A stretch of 64,000 nucleotides of DNA from Allodiplogaster sudhausi (GCA_945643635.1 CALZFC010000020.1:4608501-4672500); one strand, 5' to 3'; positions 28,401 to 41,704 are shown, numbered from the stretch's first letter. The notes: a model not told the origin generated them from the letters alone. Program-made: numbers and translations.

Positions 28401-30083
28401 ATAGATCAGAAGATGCGCCTTGAAAAACTACATCATATATGTTCGCAATTCGAAAAACGTACCTACAGAATTTTCGATAGTGAGAAAAAACAGAGCAAAA
28501 AAGGGCCAAAAAAGGGGGTCAAAATTTGGCCACGCCCCCTGGCCGCCCCTGAGGCACTATCACCAAACCAACCAGGAATCTTAATAATTAAGACATGGGC
28601 TATCGATTCATATTTTTTTCATTCCCCAACTCCTCTTCGTTCAAAAGCTGCAAACGCTCAAAGTGGCCAACCCAGCGTAAGCGCGCGCCGAAATGTTGCA
28701 ACTTTGACCGCTGGCACCACCCGCAAACCCAAAACGCAAAAATCCCAAACCAATACCAAAACGTAGCCCAAATATTCATTTTCCATCCTAAAAAAACCCC
28801 ACCCCCCAAAATCTCACTCCCACCGCCCACCACACCGCTCCGCGCAACCCCCGGCAATAATCATCAAGCAATGCTAAGTATACACTCTAACTAGCGGAGC
28901 TATGGGGGGACCTGCTTTCAGTATCTTTGCCCATTATCTCCCTTGGAGTCTTCGCTATGTCCTAGCATTGTTTAAATCTAATAGGGACTTGTATAAAAGC
29001 GCGCAAAACGGTTTGCCCGCGCGCGACTCCGAACCTGGGTCGTTAGAAAATCTGCGTGCGATGAAAAAGCACCAAAAAGCCACAAAATAACTCATTTCTC
29101 GAATATGACTGAACGAATACCGACGAACAACATATCATTCGATAGCTAATTTTACGCTATATTTGAATAAAAATATGCCCCACAAGTGTCAGTGATAGCT
29201 AAGGTCGAAAAAGTGATCTGAACCTTCTGACCCCAAAAGTAGATCAAAAACGTCGTTGTATGAAAACGTTTTATATGAGACATTTGTTCACCTTCGCAAA
29301 AGCTACATAATGATATATAACACGTTGCCATAACTCCAACATCCGAGAAAAAACAGCCGCGAAAATGACCTCCCAAAAATTTGACATTTCACGGCCCCCT
29401 TAGGGTACTTTCCCGGAAACCCAGCCAAACGGGAGTAGGCTCATTTCAAAGCTCTCCTAAAACTGTACAATATTCTGAATGTCCAATCCCGCTCCGGTCC
29501 AAAATCTCCGAGTATTGATTTTTCAAAGGTTCGCTCCTAACAAAATGTGTTCGCTACATTATCGATCGCTGTCGGAAAACTATTGCCCTGAGGGGGGAGG
29601 AAACCATGTCAGATGGTGTATTTCGAGTTCTTTCGAATAAGGACAAAAAATTGACATGTTTCATATAGCGTTTTCGAGATAGTGAGCAAATACAGAGCAA
29701 AAAAGGGCCAAAAAACGGGGTAAAATTTTGGCCACGCCCACTTCAAAGATCCTCGGGTGGAATTCGCCCAATTTGTGTCCTATTAATCTTGAAGACATTC
29801 CCTATCAGCCACTATTTTTTTCAGCTTCATATCTTCTCCGAAACAAAAGATGCAAACGCTCAAACTCGCCAACCCAGCGCAACCTCGCGCCAAAAAGTTG
29901 CAACTTTGGCCGCCGGCGCCGACCCCAAAACGAAAATCCGAAACCCATACCAAATTGTAGCCCCAACATTCATTTTCCATCTTAAAAAAACCCCACCCCA
30001 AAATCTCACTCCCACCGCCCGCTACGCCGCTCCGCGGAAACCCGGTCAATAATGAACAAGCGTTTCTAAGTACATTCTCTAAT
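22447..30083. repeat. Higher-order repeat of about 4.43 kb within the array
   Basis: The block starting at 22447 (an 817-bp truncated unit, then a type B unit at 23263, then a type A unit at 24467) reappears near-identically 4.42-4.43 kb later (26871, 27689, 28894). Corresponding landmarks are offset by 4425-4427 bp. The same deletion junction ('CTCCCAAAATTAGCCCAATT' at about 22930 and 27357) is in both copies, so the deletion preceded the duplication. The second copy changes to a different unit variant at about 29835, where the array ends. Confidence 0.85.
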
Positions 30084-30174
30084 CTTGCGTTACTGTTCAA
30101 ATTAAATAGTATATTATAACATTCTGGATTACCGTAGTTAAATTCGAACTTAATATAACATTCAAATAGCCAAC

Positions 30175-30312
30175 CGATGGCCCGGGTTCCTTCTCCTGGT
30201 CAATCCCATTCTCCACTTCTTCGAGATTCTCCTTCTGCCTTTCTTCTTTGACGAGTCTGTACTCTTCAGCCATTTCAGATGACTCTAGACCAGTCAGCTG
30301 ATTATGTTCCAT
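30175..30312 (-). CDS. Candidate first coding exon of NF-YB
   Basis: From an ATG at 30312-30310 the minus strand is open and strongly acidic/charged ('EEYRLVKEERQKENLEEVEN', then 'EKEPGPS'). Three possible donors (TCG|GTTGGC at 30175, AAT|GTTATA, or ACG|GTAATC at 30133) are all phase 0 and would join in frame to the phase-0 exon at 5214. The adenosine kinase gene next door also uses a GTTGGA donor. No known domain is visible, as expected for the variable NF-YB N-terminus. It could instead be an unrelated short ORF. Confidence 0.4.
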
Positions 30313-30867
30313 TCATTCCAAACATATTTCACTCCCAATCCCAACTCATTATAATGAACAAACTCCCCACCTCCTTTCATGGAAAGCTGCAGTATTACTG
30401 TAGCAAAGACAGCACTTTCCAACTTTCTCCCTTGTAATAGATATGCTTCACTGATCTCTTCAGACAGAATGCATCAAACCACTACAATTTCATCGCCAAC
30501 AACAACGTTTATAAGTCAGTTCCTGCGTTAGGAAGAGTCAACAGAGTACTCGGAATGATGAGAGAAAGAAAGAACAACTAAGAAAACTAACCAATCTATC
30601 AAACTGCTATTAAGGTAGTACTTTGCTTGCAATCTCTCAATGAATGTTATCTGAGTAGGCACTTGCATTTTAAGGATATGGCGAGACAGGCAAATAATAC
30701 CAGAATTCCTATCAGTGAAAAGAAATGGCCAAGAAACCCAAGCGCTGATAAGGGTACAGAAGAAGAGGAAGGAGGGTGATAACCATAGAATGGAAACATA
30801 GAGGGAAGCGTGGTGAGAGAATGAGGCAGAGGGAGAGAGAGAGAGGGAGAGAGAGAACGAGAGAAAG
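30313..30867. other. Intergenic gap between adenosine kinase and the NF-YB candidate start
   Basis: About 0.56 kb of unique sequence with a short GA-rich tract at 30828-30865 next to the adenosine kinase stop codon. I see no gene and no clear trans-splice acceptor before the 30312 ATG. Both flanking genes are on the minus strand. Confidence 0.6.
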
Positions 30868-33333
<2,466 letters not shown>

Positions 33334-33995
33334 CGCGTTCTGCTCCCTCAAAAGACAAGTACTCACCGACAAAGACAACAAGGGAAGGCAGAAGCCGCAT
33401 CTAAGTAAGAATCCAACTGTCGGACTGTTCTATAGTCACTGGAAAAAAGGCAGGGATCACACGCAGATTGGTTGGAAACAAAAGCATCCGGGCACCGGTA
33501 ACAGGAACAATGAACTGATCTTCTGTGATATACAAAACGGCAAGGTGAACAATCATGAAGAAATATAAAAAAAATAAGCGAAGGGTTACACCACATTTCG
33601 CTCTACTCATTACAACAATTTTAGCGGCCAGCTTTGACATTGTAGGTACTTTTCAAATAGTCTCTTGGAAGCACTAATAATGGTGCGACTTTACCGTATC
33701 CTAAATCTCGTTCACCAAATCGACAGATGGCGCGAACTTAATTTCCATTTAATTTTTTCTGCCAAGTGTGACTGAAGAGAAAATTTAATTTATTTCTAAT
33801 TTTTACATTTTTTTTTTGTTAAGAAGTAATGCATGGCGACACATTAAGAGTTTGCTTGAAGTATAATAAATAATCAACTTGAGTGATATCCTGACAACTC
33901 TACTGTAGCGGAATTTTTCTCTGCAATAATTTTTTAGAGATAAATAATTAAGCTTTGCTATATGGAACAATTCCCCACTGCCGGCAGTTTATATC
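33334..33995. other. Upstream region of adenosine kinase, no gene seen
   Basis: AT-rich unique sequence. A short minus-strand frame at 33640-33590 starts with ATG and could be a 5' leader exon, but it does not join in frame to the adenosine kinase ATG exon. I see no other coding signal. Confidence 0.5.
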
Positions 33996-34095
33996 CTGCA
34001 CAAACGTCAAATTTTCGCGGACTGCATTCGGAATAGCAATGCGAACTTTTTCGCTCGCATTATGGTTGTTTGCATGTAGTTTGTAAGGATTACAA
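33996..34095 (+). repeat. Imperfect direct repeat, copy 1
   Basis: From 'TCCTGCACAAACGTCAAATT' through 'CTTTTTCGCTCGCATTATG' to 'GTAGTTTGTAAGGATTAC', this segment matches copy 2 at 34757-34866 with scattered mismatches and a small indel. Copy 2 overlaps the 3' end of the protease-like relic, so copy 1 is probably another fragment of the same element. Confidence 0.75.
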
Positions 34096-34105
34096 AGAGG
34101 ATGCA

Positions 34106-34173
34106 GCACCCGTGGCGCAGTCGGTGTATCGCTGACCTCATAAGCCGTGGCTTGAGGGTACGACTCCGGGTGC
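34106..34173 (+). tRNA. tRNA-like sequence (probable tRNA-Met-like pseudogene or tRNA-derived SINE head)
   Basis: The ends form a perfect 7-bp acceptor-like pair, GCACCCG with CGGGTGC. An exact A-box match (TGGCGCAGTCGG) lies at about 34113-34124, and a near-consensus B box (GGTACGACTCC) at about 34157-34167. The middle contains 'CTCATAA', which fits an anticodon loop with CAT. The anticodon stem pairs poorly and the T stem lacks about three bases, so the folded tRNA is defective. I therefore call it tRNA-like rather than a working tRNA. Confidence 0.5.
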
Positions 34174-34538
34174 TGTCAAATATCTTTGCCGTTTTTATTT
34201 CACTTTCTGCTGAAGATTTTACAAACGCACAAAGCCAACAAAGTGAAAATGAGCGAATCGTTGCCGCATTTTACAGTAGTTTTAAAGTTTTGATTATTAT
34301 TAAATAACCACTATTAGTCTCCGAAAAGAACTGAAGCCTCTGACAGTTATGTTACTTGTTAGGTAACACTGGAATGCAGGACAGGAACACAAGTGTAAAC
34401 GGAGAAGACAAGATGTTTATCAAGAAGCCAGGGGCCTCTTTTATAGGATGAGGAATGGTGTACTTTCAATAAGGTCACGGGGGCAAGTCAAGGACAAAGG
34501 GGGATGATAATTATTGGACGTGATAAATCTTCATCTAC

Positions 34539-34789
34539 ATGACACTGACCAACTTTGAAATCGAAGATCTCGTGAAGGAGTTAAAAATAAAACATTTCCG
34601 TGGTGTTTTCATGCGTGACACTTTACCAGCCAAGCCAAAAGAAATGGAAGTAGGAATAATAAATTTTTTGTATGAAATACGAAAAATCAAGATAAGCTTT
34701 ATTACTTCGACTCATTTGGTTTAGATCCTCCAGAAGACGTTCAAGAGTATCTAAAAATCCTGGACAAACATCAAATTTTCGCGGGCTGA
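34539..34789 (+). pseudogene. Relic of an adenovirus-type cysteine protease gene, Maverick/Polinton-like
   Basis: The first 43 codons resemble the N-terminal part of the adenain-like protease found in Maverick/Polinton elements and related adintoviruses (the 'FRGVFMRD' block followed by Leu-Pro-x-Lys-Pro is typical). The later 'YYFDSFGL' block, which normally follows the catalytic His region, is in a different frame from about 34690 onward. The stretch that should contain the catalytic His is missing, and stop codons follow at about 34720 and 34789. It is therefore broken by an internal deletion and a frameshift. No other genes of such an element are seen nearby. Family assignment is from memory of short motifs. 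Confidence 0.6.
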
Positions 34790-34866
34790 ATTCGGAATAT
34801 CAACGCTAACTTTTTCGCTCGCATGATGTTTGTTTTCTTTTTTCGTGTAGTTTGTAAGATATTACG
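34757..34866 (+). repeat. Imperfect direct repeat, copy 2
   Basis: Matches copy 1 at 33996-34095 (shared words 'CAAATTTTCGCGG', 'ACTTTTTCGCTCGCAT', 'GTAGTTTGTAAG'). It begins inside the last codons of the protease-like relic and continues past its stop. Confidence 0.75.
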
Positions 34867-34959
34867 CAATGTAACACTTTCGCTTGTAAATACGCATAAA
34901 TTATCGCGACATTCTTGCGGCCAGTAATTATACCTTGCCATTAGGTTTCTCTTGCTCCC

Positions 34960-35099
34960 TCCTTCTTTCTGCTTTCTTATCGTCACTCCCCTTTCTTTCT
35001 TCCTTGCTTTCTCGCTCCCTTATTCTCTCTAGCTTTATGTCTCTCTCTCTCTCTCTTTCTTTCTACCTCTCCCTCTCTTCTCTCACTCTATTCGTCTTC

Positions 35100-35146
<47 letters not shown>

Positions 35147-36330
35147 GGCATTTTTTAAGGGCTAGCACAGAGAAGAAAGCTGGCAGCAGAAGCAGTCCCT
35201 TCTCTGTCTCTCTGCAATCAAGCACGGCAACTTTTGCCACTCGCTCTGCTTTCATGCCTCTATGAATATTTATGTCCCTATGGATGTACATATCCGTCCA
35301 CGTGTAATTGCACTGAGTCTGTTCTAGAGGAGGTTGAATAGATGCATATGTGTATGTACGAACACTGGCGTGTTCTAGGCTGCGATGATGGATGGTGAAG
35401 ATGCCTGAGTCAGAGAGAGAGTGAGAGAGAGAGAAAGAGAGAGAGAGAGCTAGAGGGAGAGATGGAGAGAGAGGAGATAGAGTGAGAGAGAGATGAGATA
35501 GAGAGAGAGAGGGAGGGAGAGAGAGTTAGGGGGAGAGAAGGAGAGAGAGAGGAGATAGAGAGAGAGGGAGAGAGAAAGAGTCTAAGGCGACGGCGTGAAG
35601 AAACTTTCCGGAAAGAGTGGGAGACGTGTGGCATCACACCCTTGTCTTCATCTTTTTTCACTCAGATTTACAGCTGACTTCTCATATTGCGACAAGAAAA
35701 AAACATGAAAGAAAGGGAAGTGCAAAATATTCGGAAAAGTGAGAAATTGAGAGAGCCGGAACGAAGGGCAGTTCGTCTCTCTCTCTCTCTCTCTCTCTCA
35801 CCCTCTATCTCCCTCTCTTTCTTCTAACTATTTTATCTCTCCCCCTCTTTCTCTCTATGTCTCTCTCTCTCTCTCTCTTCATGAGGTTCCTTCCTGTGAA
35901 GCCTTCACTCATCTTCACCCCTCCCTCCTGGAAAAAGGAGAAGAAGTGGTGGAAGAGGGGAGAAGTTCATGCCGGTCCAGTCGACTCCCTCCTCCCATTT
36001 CTACTTTTATGTACAGCTCTAAAGTTGCTCTCCTGCAGACACTGACACTGACGTGAGTAGAAGATGGATGATGAGGGACGGACGAAAAAGGAGCTAAAGA
36101 GAGAGGAGAGAGAAAGAGAAAGAGAGTAGGAGAAAGAGAAAGAGAAAGAGAAGGAACGGGTAGTAGATTGATAGGGGGAGAGATCGGAGTTGGCGTGGGT
36201 GATGAGATAACGATGAAGAGAGAAAAAGTGAGAGACACAGAGAGAGAGAGAGGGTGAGAGAGAGAGAAGGAGAGAGAGAAAGCGGATGCAGTGTGCTGAG
36301 GTAGTCTACATTGGTCGCAGATGACGACAA
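34960..36330. repeat. Microsatellite-rich stretch
   Basis: CT-rich on the plus strand at 34975-35150 and 35778-35880; GA-rich on the plus strand at 35411-35580 and 36090-36285. Short unique islands between them show no coding exon that I can support. Ser/Leu-rich and Arg/Glu-rich frames are repeat artefacts. Confidence 0.8.
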
Positions 36331-37505
36331 GCACGCAAATTGCTCTGCGAGATCTACGCGATTATGCTATTCCTAGAAGCCAAAAAGTCCGGCCACGAAC
36401 CCAGCTGATAAACATTCACCTGCTGATATCTGAAGTTTTAGCATCTCATCTCTTATTCCTTTATCCTCTTTTGTTCGTCTGATATATGTTTAATCCATTA
36501 AATCCAATTGCCGACTTCTCATTTCCAATCAGAGTTGTAGCCTTTTTGTCTGTAAAGTCGTGCTGACACTTAATAATGTTTGGCAACAGAACGCTGAACA
36601 TTTTCAGAAGACCGACTATCATAGCCGCTAGTCTAGCCGAAAATTAATTCTTTACTCAAGAGGATTCATTAATTTTTAATTATTTCCGCAATCACCCTTG
36701 CCAAGTTGTCACTTGCAGCTGGGTCCTTTTTTCTCCTTCTTTGGATTTTAGCACCCGATGTTCATTTCATCTAGTCTGTCGTTATGTCTCTTCACACTCT
36801 CTTTCTCCTCTTTTCTCATTCTCTCTCTCCCTCACATTCTCCCTCTCTCTCTCTCTCCCTCTATCATTGTCTTATTCTTTATCTCTCCCTCCTTCTCTGT
36901 CTCTGTCTCTCTCCTTCTCTCTCTGTGTCATTTTCTTATTCTTTCTCTCTCCGTCTTCTTCTCTCTATTTTTTTCTCCTTTCCATCTGATGATGTGTACT
37001 GCTTGAAACAATGCGGGAGCTGCTAACCTAATAAGAAAAGAATGCTATTCTGGCTCACACTCACCAGAGGCAGCTTCAATGTTTCGCATCTCTCACGTAC
37101 TCTTTTCTTCTATCCAAGCCATTATATCTCCTCAGATTCTTCCCACTCTCGTTCTGTCTCCCTTTGTCTCTCTCTCTCACTCACTCACTCACTCAGTCCC
37201 TCTCCTCTCCCTCATTCTCTTAGTCAATCTCTCCCTCTCTCGCTCGCGCTCTCTCTCTCTCTCTGTCTCTCAATCTCTCAATTCCCTCTATCCCTTCGTC
37301 CTGGCAGTATCCCTCGTCACGACAGATACACAATGACTTACTTTTACTCCAATTTTTTCATTCTTGGCGATCTTTTACGCATGATGGAAATGCAAAATTG
37401 TTTATCTCATTCAGCTCCTCTTCACGGCGATGACTTCCGCTGCCATTTCATTACCTTTCGCGCATCTTTTCTCCCCTCCGTCATGGAGTTCCATCTCTCC
37501 CATTC

Positions 37506-37553
<48 letters not shown>

Positions 37554-37801
37554 TCCTATGTCTCCCTCCCCTCTCTCACTCTATCGTGCTCTATTTCTAA
37601 CTCTATCTCTCCGTCTCTTTCTTTATTATTATCTCTCCGCTCTGGCTTCTACTCTTTTACTCAGTGTACTTTTTGCCGTGACTGTGTTCCTTTTCTGCGA
37701 AGATGACGCTGCCTGCCAGTCTCGCATCCTCTCTCCTGTCTCCGCATAAATTTGTGGATATCCAGGGGAACGTTGTCCCCCCTCCCACCATTCCCCCTCT
37801 T

Positions 37802-37847
<46 letters not shown>

Positions 37848-38669
37848 ATCTCTCTCTCCCACTCTCTTTTTGTCTCTCAACTTTTCTATCTTCTTCGCCC
37901 TTGCTCTCATTTCCCTCTATCACCTTCGCTGTCCAACTTTTACATTCTCACATTTAGCAGCTTCTGTACCTCACGATCGTCCATTTTCTTTTTTTTTCCT
38001 GTTCCATCATATCGCTTTCTCGCTTTTTCCATACAAGTGCGCGACCACAGTTTATCTTCATATCTTTTCTGCATCTTACGACTACTGAACATTCTCTTCT
38101 TCCTTTATCCTTTTTTCTTGTTCTTTGAAGAAGCACAATTATTCTCACGACTTCTTGTCTTTGACTTTTTCTGTTCTAAATTTCTCTTTCCTTCACTCTT
38201 TCCTTCTGTCTCTTTCTCCCTCTTTCTCTTCTCTTGTGAAATTTGCTTCCCTGTCTTCTCTGCGCAATTGTAACCGAGGTAGCCAAAGGTCGGAGCCATT
38301 ATGGCTGCAAAAAAGCATTCATGAACACTGTGGGAGTTGTCGAAGAGAATTGTAAGAATTTCACACTCTGGATGAAGCGGTATATCCGCTTTAATTGGTA
38401 CTGTATTACTAATTTTAATCAATTTATAAGTATGTATTCCAGAAACCACGTGTGTCTCATTTTCACCAAAAAAAATTATGCGTAGTCCTCGCTTCCGTGA
38501 GTGTAAGCACTCCTATTCTCGCGTGTTATATCGAAGGTTGCTTGAATCCGCTACTTAAAAATATTACGCGCGAATACGACGTTTTTTTATTAATCAATTT
38601 GTAATCTCACATAATTCTTCTGTGATCGCCCTCCTTTAGCAATCGATTTATCGAATAAGATTTTTACAT
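36331..38669. repeat. CT-microsatellite region, no gene recognised
   Basis: Unique AT-rich DNA at 36331-36780 is followed by plus-strand CT tracts at about 36790-36990, 37140-37290, 37496-37560 and 37800-37870 and by looser T/C-rich sequence to 38240. A 235-codon frame at 37042-37749 is open mainly because CTCTCT has no stop codon in any frame. I see no domain. Confidence 0.7.
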
Positions 38670-39231
38670 CTAAATTTTTGTAAGAAAATTGAGAAACTGA
38701 AATGTCCGGGAGTGGCTGGCGCCTCGTGCGGTGGCCGACTTCTCTGGAGAGGCCGAGTTGCAAGGGAACGACGAAGGCAGATCGTCTCCACTGTCTTCTT
38801 CGGTCAGCCTTTTCTTCTTCTTTTTATCTTCTTCGGCTTCCCCATCTTCTTTTTTCTCTCCTTTTTCTCTGTTAACTATTGTTTTATTTATCAAACTGTT
38901 TTTGTATCCCAATTTAGTGAATTTAAATTCAATTCAATTTTATATAGAAAAATCTCCTGTTCATAATCAGTTTTTCTTGCAACCATATTTGCAAGGCTTT
39001 TCTTCCCTGTAACCAACGATCTGGTGTGTTTCCTTGAGAAGAAGAGAGCGAGCTTTGAGTCATTGATGTGTGTGATGTCGAAGGAAGACTGGAGTTGTTT
39101 TCACCACGCATCGGCGGCGCCCGCTGCCGAAGATCATCCAATTGGATATTCAAATCAGCCAACCCTCGTATCGGGGAAGAGGCGAATGAAAACAATTCCA
39201 GAGAAAAGACAAGTGCGAGAAACAGAGACAC
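38670..39231 (-). CDS. Possible terminal exons of an unrecognised charged protein
   Basis: Two open minus-strand blocks have non-repetitive, protein-like composition. The upstream one (about 39190-39010) reads 'ADLNIQLDDLRQRAPPMRG' and is then Ser/Thr-rich. The downstream one (about 38876-38670) is Lys/Glu-rich, then reads 'LTEEDSGDDLPSSF' and ends in a TGA/TAA. The hydrophobic start of the upstream block lacks an ATG, so it is probably intron pyrimidine tract rather than a signal peptide. I could not find a splice pair that joins the blocks in phase. I do not recognise the family. Confidence 0.25.
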
Positions 39232-40667
39232 GGGTTAAGAGAAGACATTTGAATGCTGAAAAATGAATCGAAGGGGGCTTATAAAAATTGAGCGAAAAAG
39301 AGAGAGATGATATGAGAGCCCAGAAAGAAGCCAGTGATAGAAAGAAGGAAGTTGGAGAGAGCATGAATGAAGAAAGAGATAATGAGACCATGGCGGGAGC
39401 TCATAATGAAGACGTGGCTGCTGTATGCTACTTATTTATCTGTGCAATGTAGAATCGTCCCTGCGTCACGACTCGCCCCCCTTTTTCTCTTTTTCTTTCA
39501 TTCTCTCACCCTCTTGCTCTCTATCTCCCTCGCGCTCTATATATCTATCGCTCTTTTTGCCTCTCTATCTGTATATCTATCTTTCTTTCTTTCTTTGTTA
39601 CTCTATCTCCCTCTCTCTCTCCCTCTCTTACTTCCCTATAAATTAATATGACGCGAGCAGTGTTGCCATGTTCATTTCCGGCTAATCATCTCATTCAGAA
39701 AAAAAAATGGAATTCACCTCAATTATCCATGTCTGTTGACAGCATTCGAACCAGAAAAATGACTATGAACTCGACGAGCCTGGCAATTACGAGTTGCGAG
39801 TCGCTCTGCACTTGTCTTGTTTCGCAGCATTTAACATGTGTATCTGTCTGTACTTCTGAAATGTTTCACTTTGCCTTCATAAGATATCCTTGTTCTGTAT
39901 GTGTTTGCTCTTCTTAGTTCCACCAGATTGCAGCGATCTCATCTAACTGATTAATGGATGAATGACTTGCCATCACTCACAGCCGAAACGTACGAAATGG
40001 CTTTCACCGTCTTCTGCCAGTCTGCTCTTTCTGCTTGCTTTGCTGCATCGACTCGGATGCGTAGTGTCCCTAACTCTGTTATCGCCATGTAATTACTAGT
40101 CAAATAAGTAATTGCAATTCGAAAAAAAGTATTAAAAAAAAATCCAAAAACCGATATGTTTTAAACTAGCTTCCGAAATTAAAATGAAACATTGAAAGTG
40201 AAGCTTCTCACATCAGTGGTGGGCACGCTCCCTCTCTCACCTTCCGATCATTTCTCATTCATCTTTATTGTATTGGCCTCTCATCTTTTCACTTTTCCTG
40301 TTGCTCTCTCTCTCTCTCTCTCTCTCTTCTGTCTCTCTCTTCTGTCTCTCTCTTCTGTCTCTCTATCTCTTTCTCTCTCTCTCCCATTTCCTCTCCTATC
40401 CCAAGTTTTCATTCTCAGCGTCATGCGACCGACAGTAGAGCGTTGTTCTCATTGAATGCAATTTTACTTTTTTTTTGACAGACCGTTTCTTTTAAGTGCT
40501 CTTTGTTCTTATCTCTCCATTAGTGCTAATTCTCTCTCCTTCTGGTGTTATTGCGTACAATTGGAATAACGAATTCCTCCCAGTAGACTGCTCAAAAACA
40601 AGCGACATTCTCACTACATTCTGTTCTTCCATATTTTCATACCTCTACAATCTCCCTCTTCAGATCC

Positions 40668-40719
<52 letters not shown>

Positions 40720-41193
40720 GCTGTCTCTTTCTCTCTCGCTGTCTCTTTCTCTCTCGCTGTCTCTTTTCTCTCGCTGTCTCTTTCTCTCTCTGCTTTCTCC
40801 TTCCTTCATCATTCTCGTGAGATCACAGTGTGCCCCTTTGACATCTACCGTATTTGTCAGTCTTATGCATGTCTCGTTATATTTGAGATGTGTTTGTTCT
40901 CTGTTCACTCTACTTGCTCATTTCAGCCCATCTACTAGACTGAGAATGAGAAAAGTAATGAGAGAGATTGTAAGGATGAAATAAAAAGAGGATGACCAAT
41001 ATTGCGATAGGAATTCGCTCCTTGGTGAGGAAGAAGATGAAGAAAGAGTTCCTCCTCTCGCTCTCGCTTCCTCGTCTTCCTCTTTTCATGCCCGCAGACA
41101 TCTGCAGCGGATTCCCGCATCCTCTTCCGCGGACCCGCTCACCTGACCAGCTGAAGCCTACCGTGGCGTATCGTGTATCACCTTCTTTCACTC

Positions 41194-41224
<31 letters not shown>

Positions 41225-41545
41225 TCTCTCTCTCTCTATCTCTCTCTCTCTCTCTTCTATCAATGTATTTTTCACCTTGAATGTTCTCTTGGCCACCATT
41301 ATAAGCGACTAAAATTGCGGTATACATAAGAAGAATTCAGTATGGTTCCGCATTCCCTGTCGAGCCTCTAAGTCAGGAAAGGGAAAATCGGTTGCAGAAG
41401 TCTGATGGAGAGATGGAGGCTGAAGGGAGTGTCACTAACTGCTTTACGCGCTGTCGTTCTCTCTGAATATAGTAGACTTTCACACCTCAACACTTGCTCC
41501 TTATCCGCCTCTTTGAAGCCACATATGCACATAGCGCTCTCTCCC

Positions 41546-41595
<50 letters not shown>

Positions 41596-41667
41596 TCACC
41601 CTCACTCTTTCTACATCAAAACTGCCGAAATTTTCTTAAATAAATTGCACTTATAGTATAAATATGT

Positions 41668-41704
<37 letters not shown>

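Larger units (their letters stand above)
5227..30083. repeat. Tandem satellite array, about 1.2 kb monomer, 21 unit starts
   Basis: The boundary word 'AGCGGAGCTATGGGGGGACC' (or AGCAGAGC...) recurs at about 5229, 6432, 7633, 8837, 10042, 11244, 12805, 14009, 15217, 16421, 17625, 18830, 20036, 21237, 22447, 23263, 24467, 25667, 26871, 27689 and 28894. Spacing is 1200-1210 bp, except one unit of about 1561 bp with a partial internal duplication and two of about 817 bp with a shared deletion. Most units end in '...TAAGTATACTCTCTAA' or '...TAAGTACATTCTCTAA'. The array starts and stops at a unit boundary. Open frames of 60-125 codons recur only because the DNA recurs: they occur on both strands, are frequently broken, and show no recognisable domain. 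I see no gene inside the array. Confidence 0.95.
5215..30174 (-). other. Inferred first intron of the NF-YB gene, filled by satellite
   Basis: The AATTTAG acceptor for the NF-YB exon at 5214 abuts the array, so the 5' part of the gene must lie upstream on the minus strand, beyond the satellite (right-hand side). The nearest open minus-strand exon candidate ends at about 30175. If they join, the intron is about 25 kb and nearly all satellite. This is inferred from phase and position; no transcript is available. Confidence 0.45.

Noticed and set aside
6042..30052. Recurring 60-125-codon ORFs on both strands of the satellite
   Set aside because: They recur with the DNA monomer, exist on both strands at once, are broken in many units, and have no domain-like features.
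5227..30083. CRISPR array or rDNA
   Set aside because: Repeats are 1.2 kb without spacers, contain no rRNA-like conserved segments, and the genome is eukaryotic.
5227..30083. Helitron identity for the satellite monomer
   Set aside because: Only the CTAA|T right end fits; no 5' TC start, hairpin or Rep/helicase is seen.
33401..33640. A 79-codon minus-strand ORF upstream of adenosine kinase as a targeting extension
   Set aside because: Its possible donor does not join in frame to the adenosine kinase first coding exon, and the downstream ATG already gives the usual family length.
34101..34307. A 68-codon ORF overlapping the tRNA-like sequence
   Set aside because: Its start lies within the tRNA-like segment and the translation has no protein-like features that I can recognise.
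37042..37749. A 235-codon plus-strand ORF
   Set aside because: It is held open mostly by CT repeats; the unique part shows no domain and no start context.
38929..39231. A 100-residue secreted-looking protein starting 'MSLFLALVF' on the minus strand
   Set aside because: The first codon is GTG, not ATG, and the hydrophobic stretch is a T/C-rich tract that fits an intron end better.
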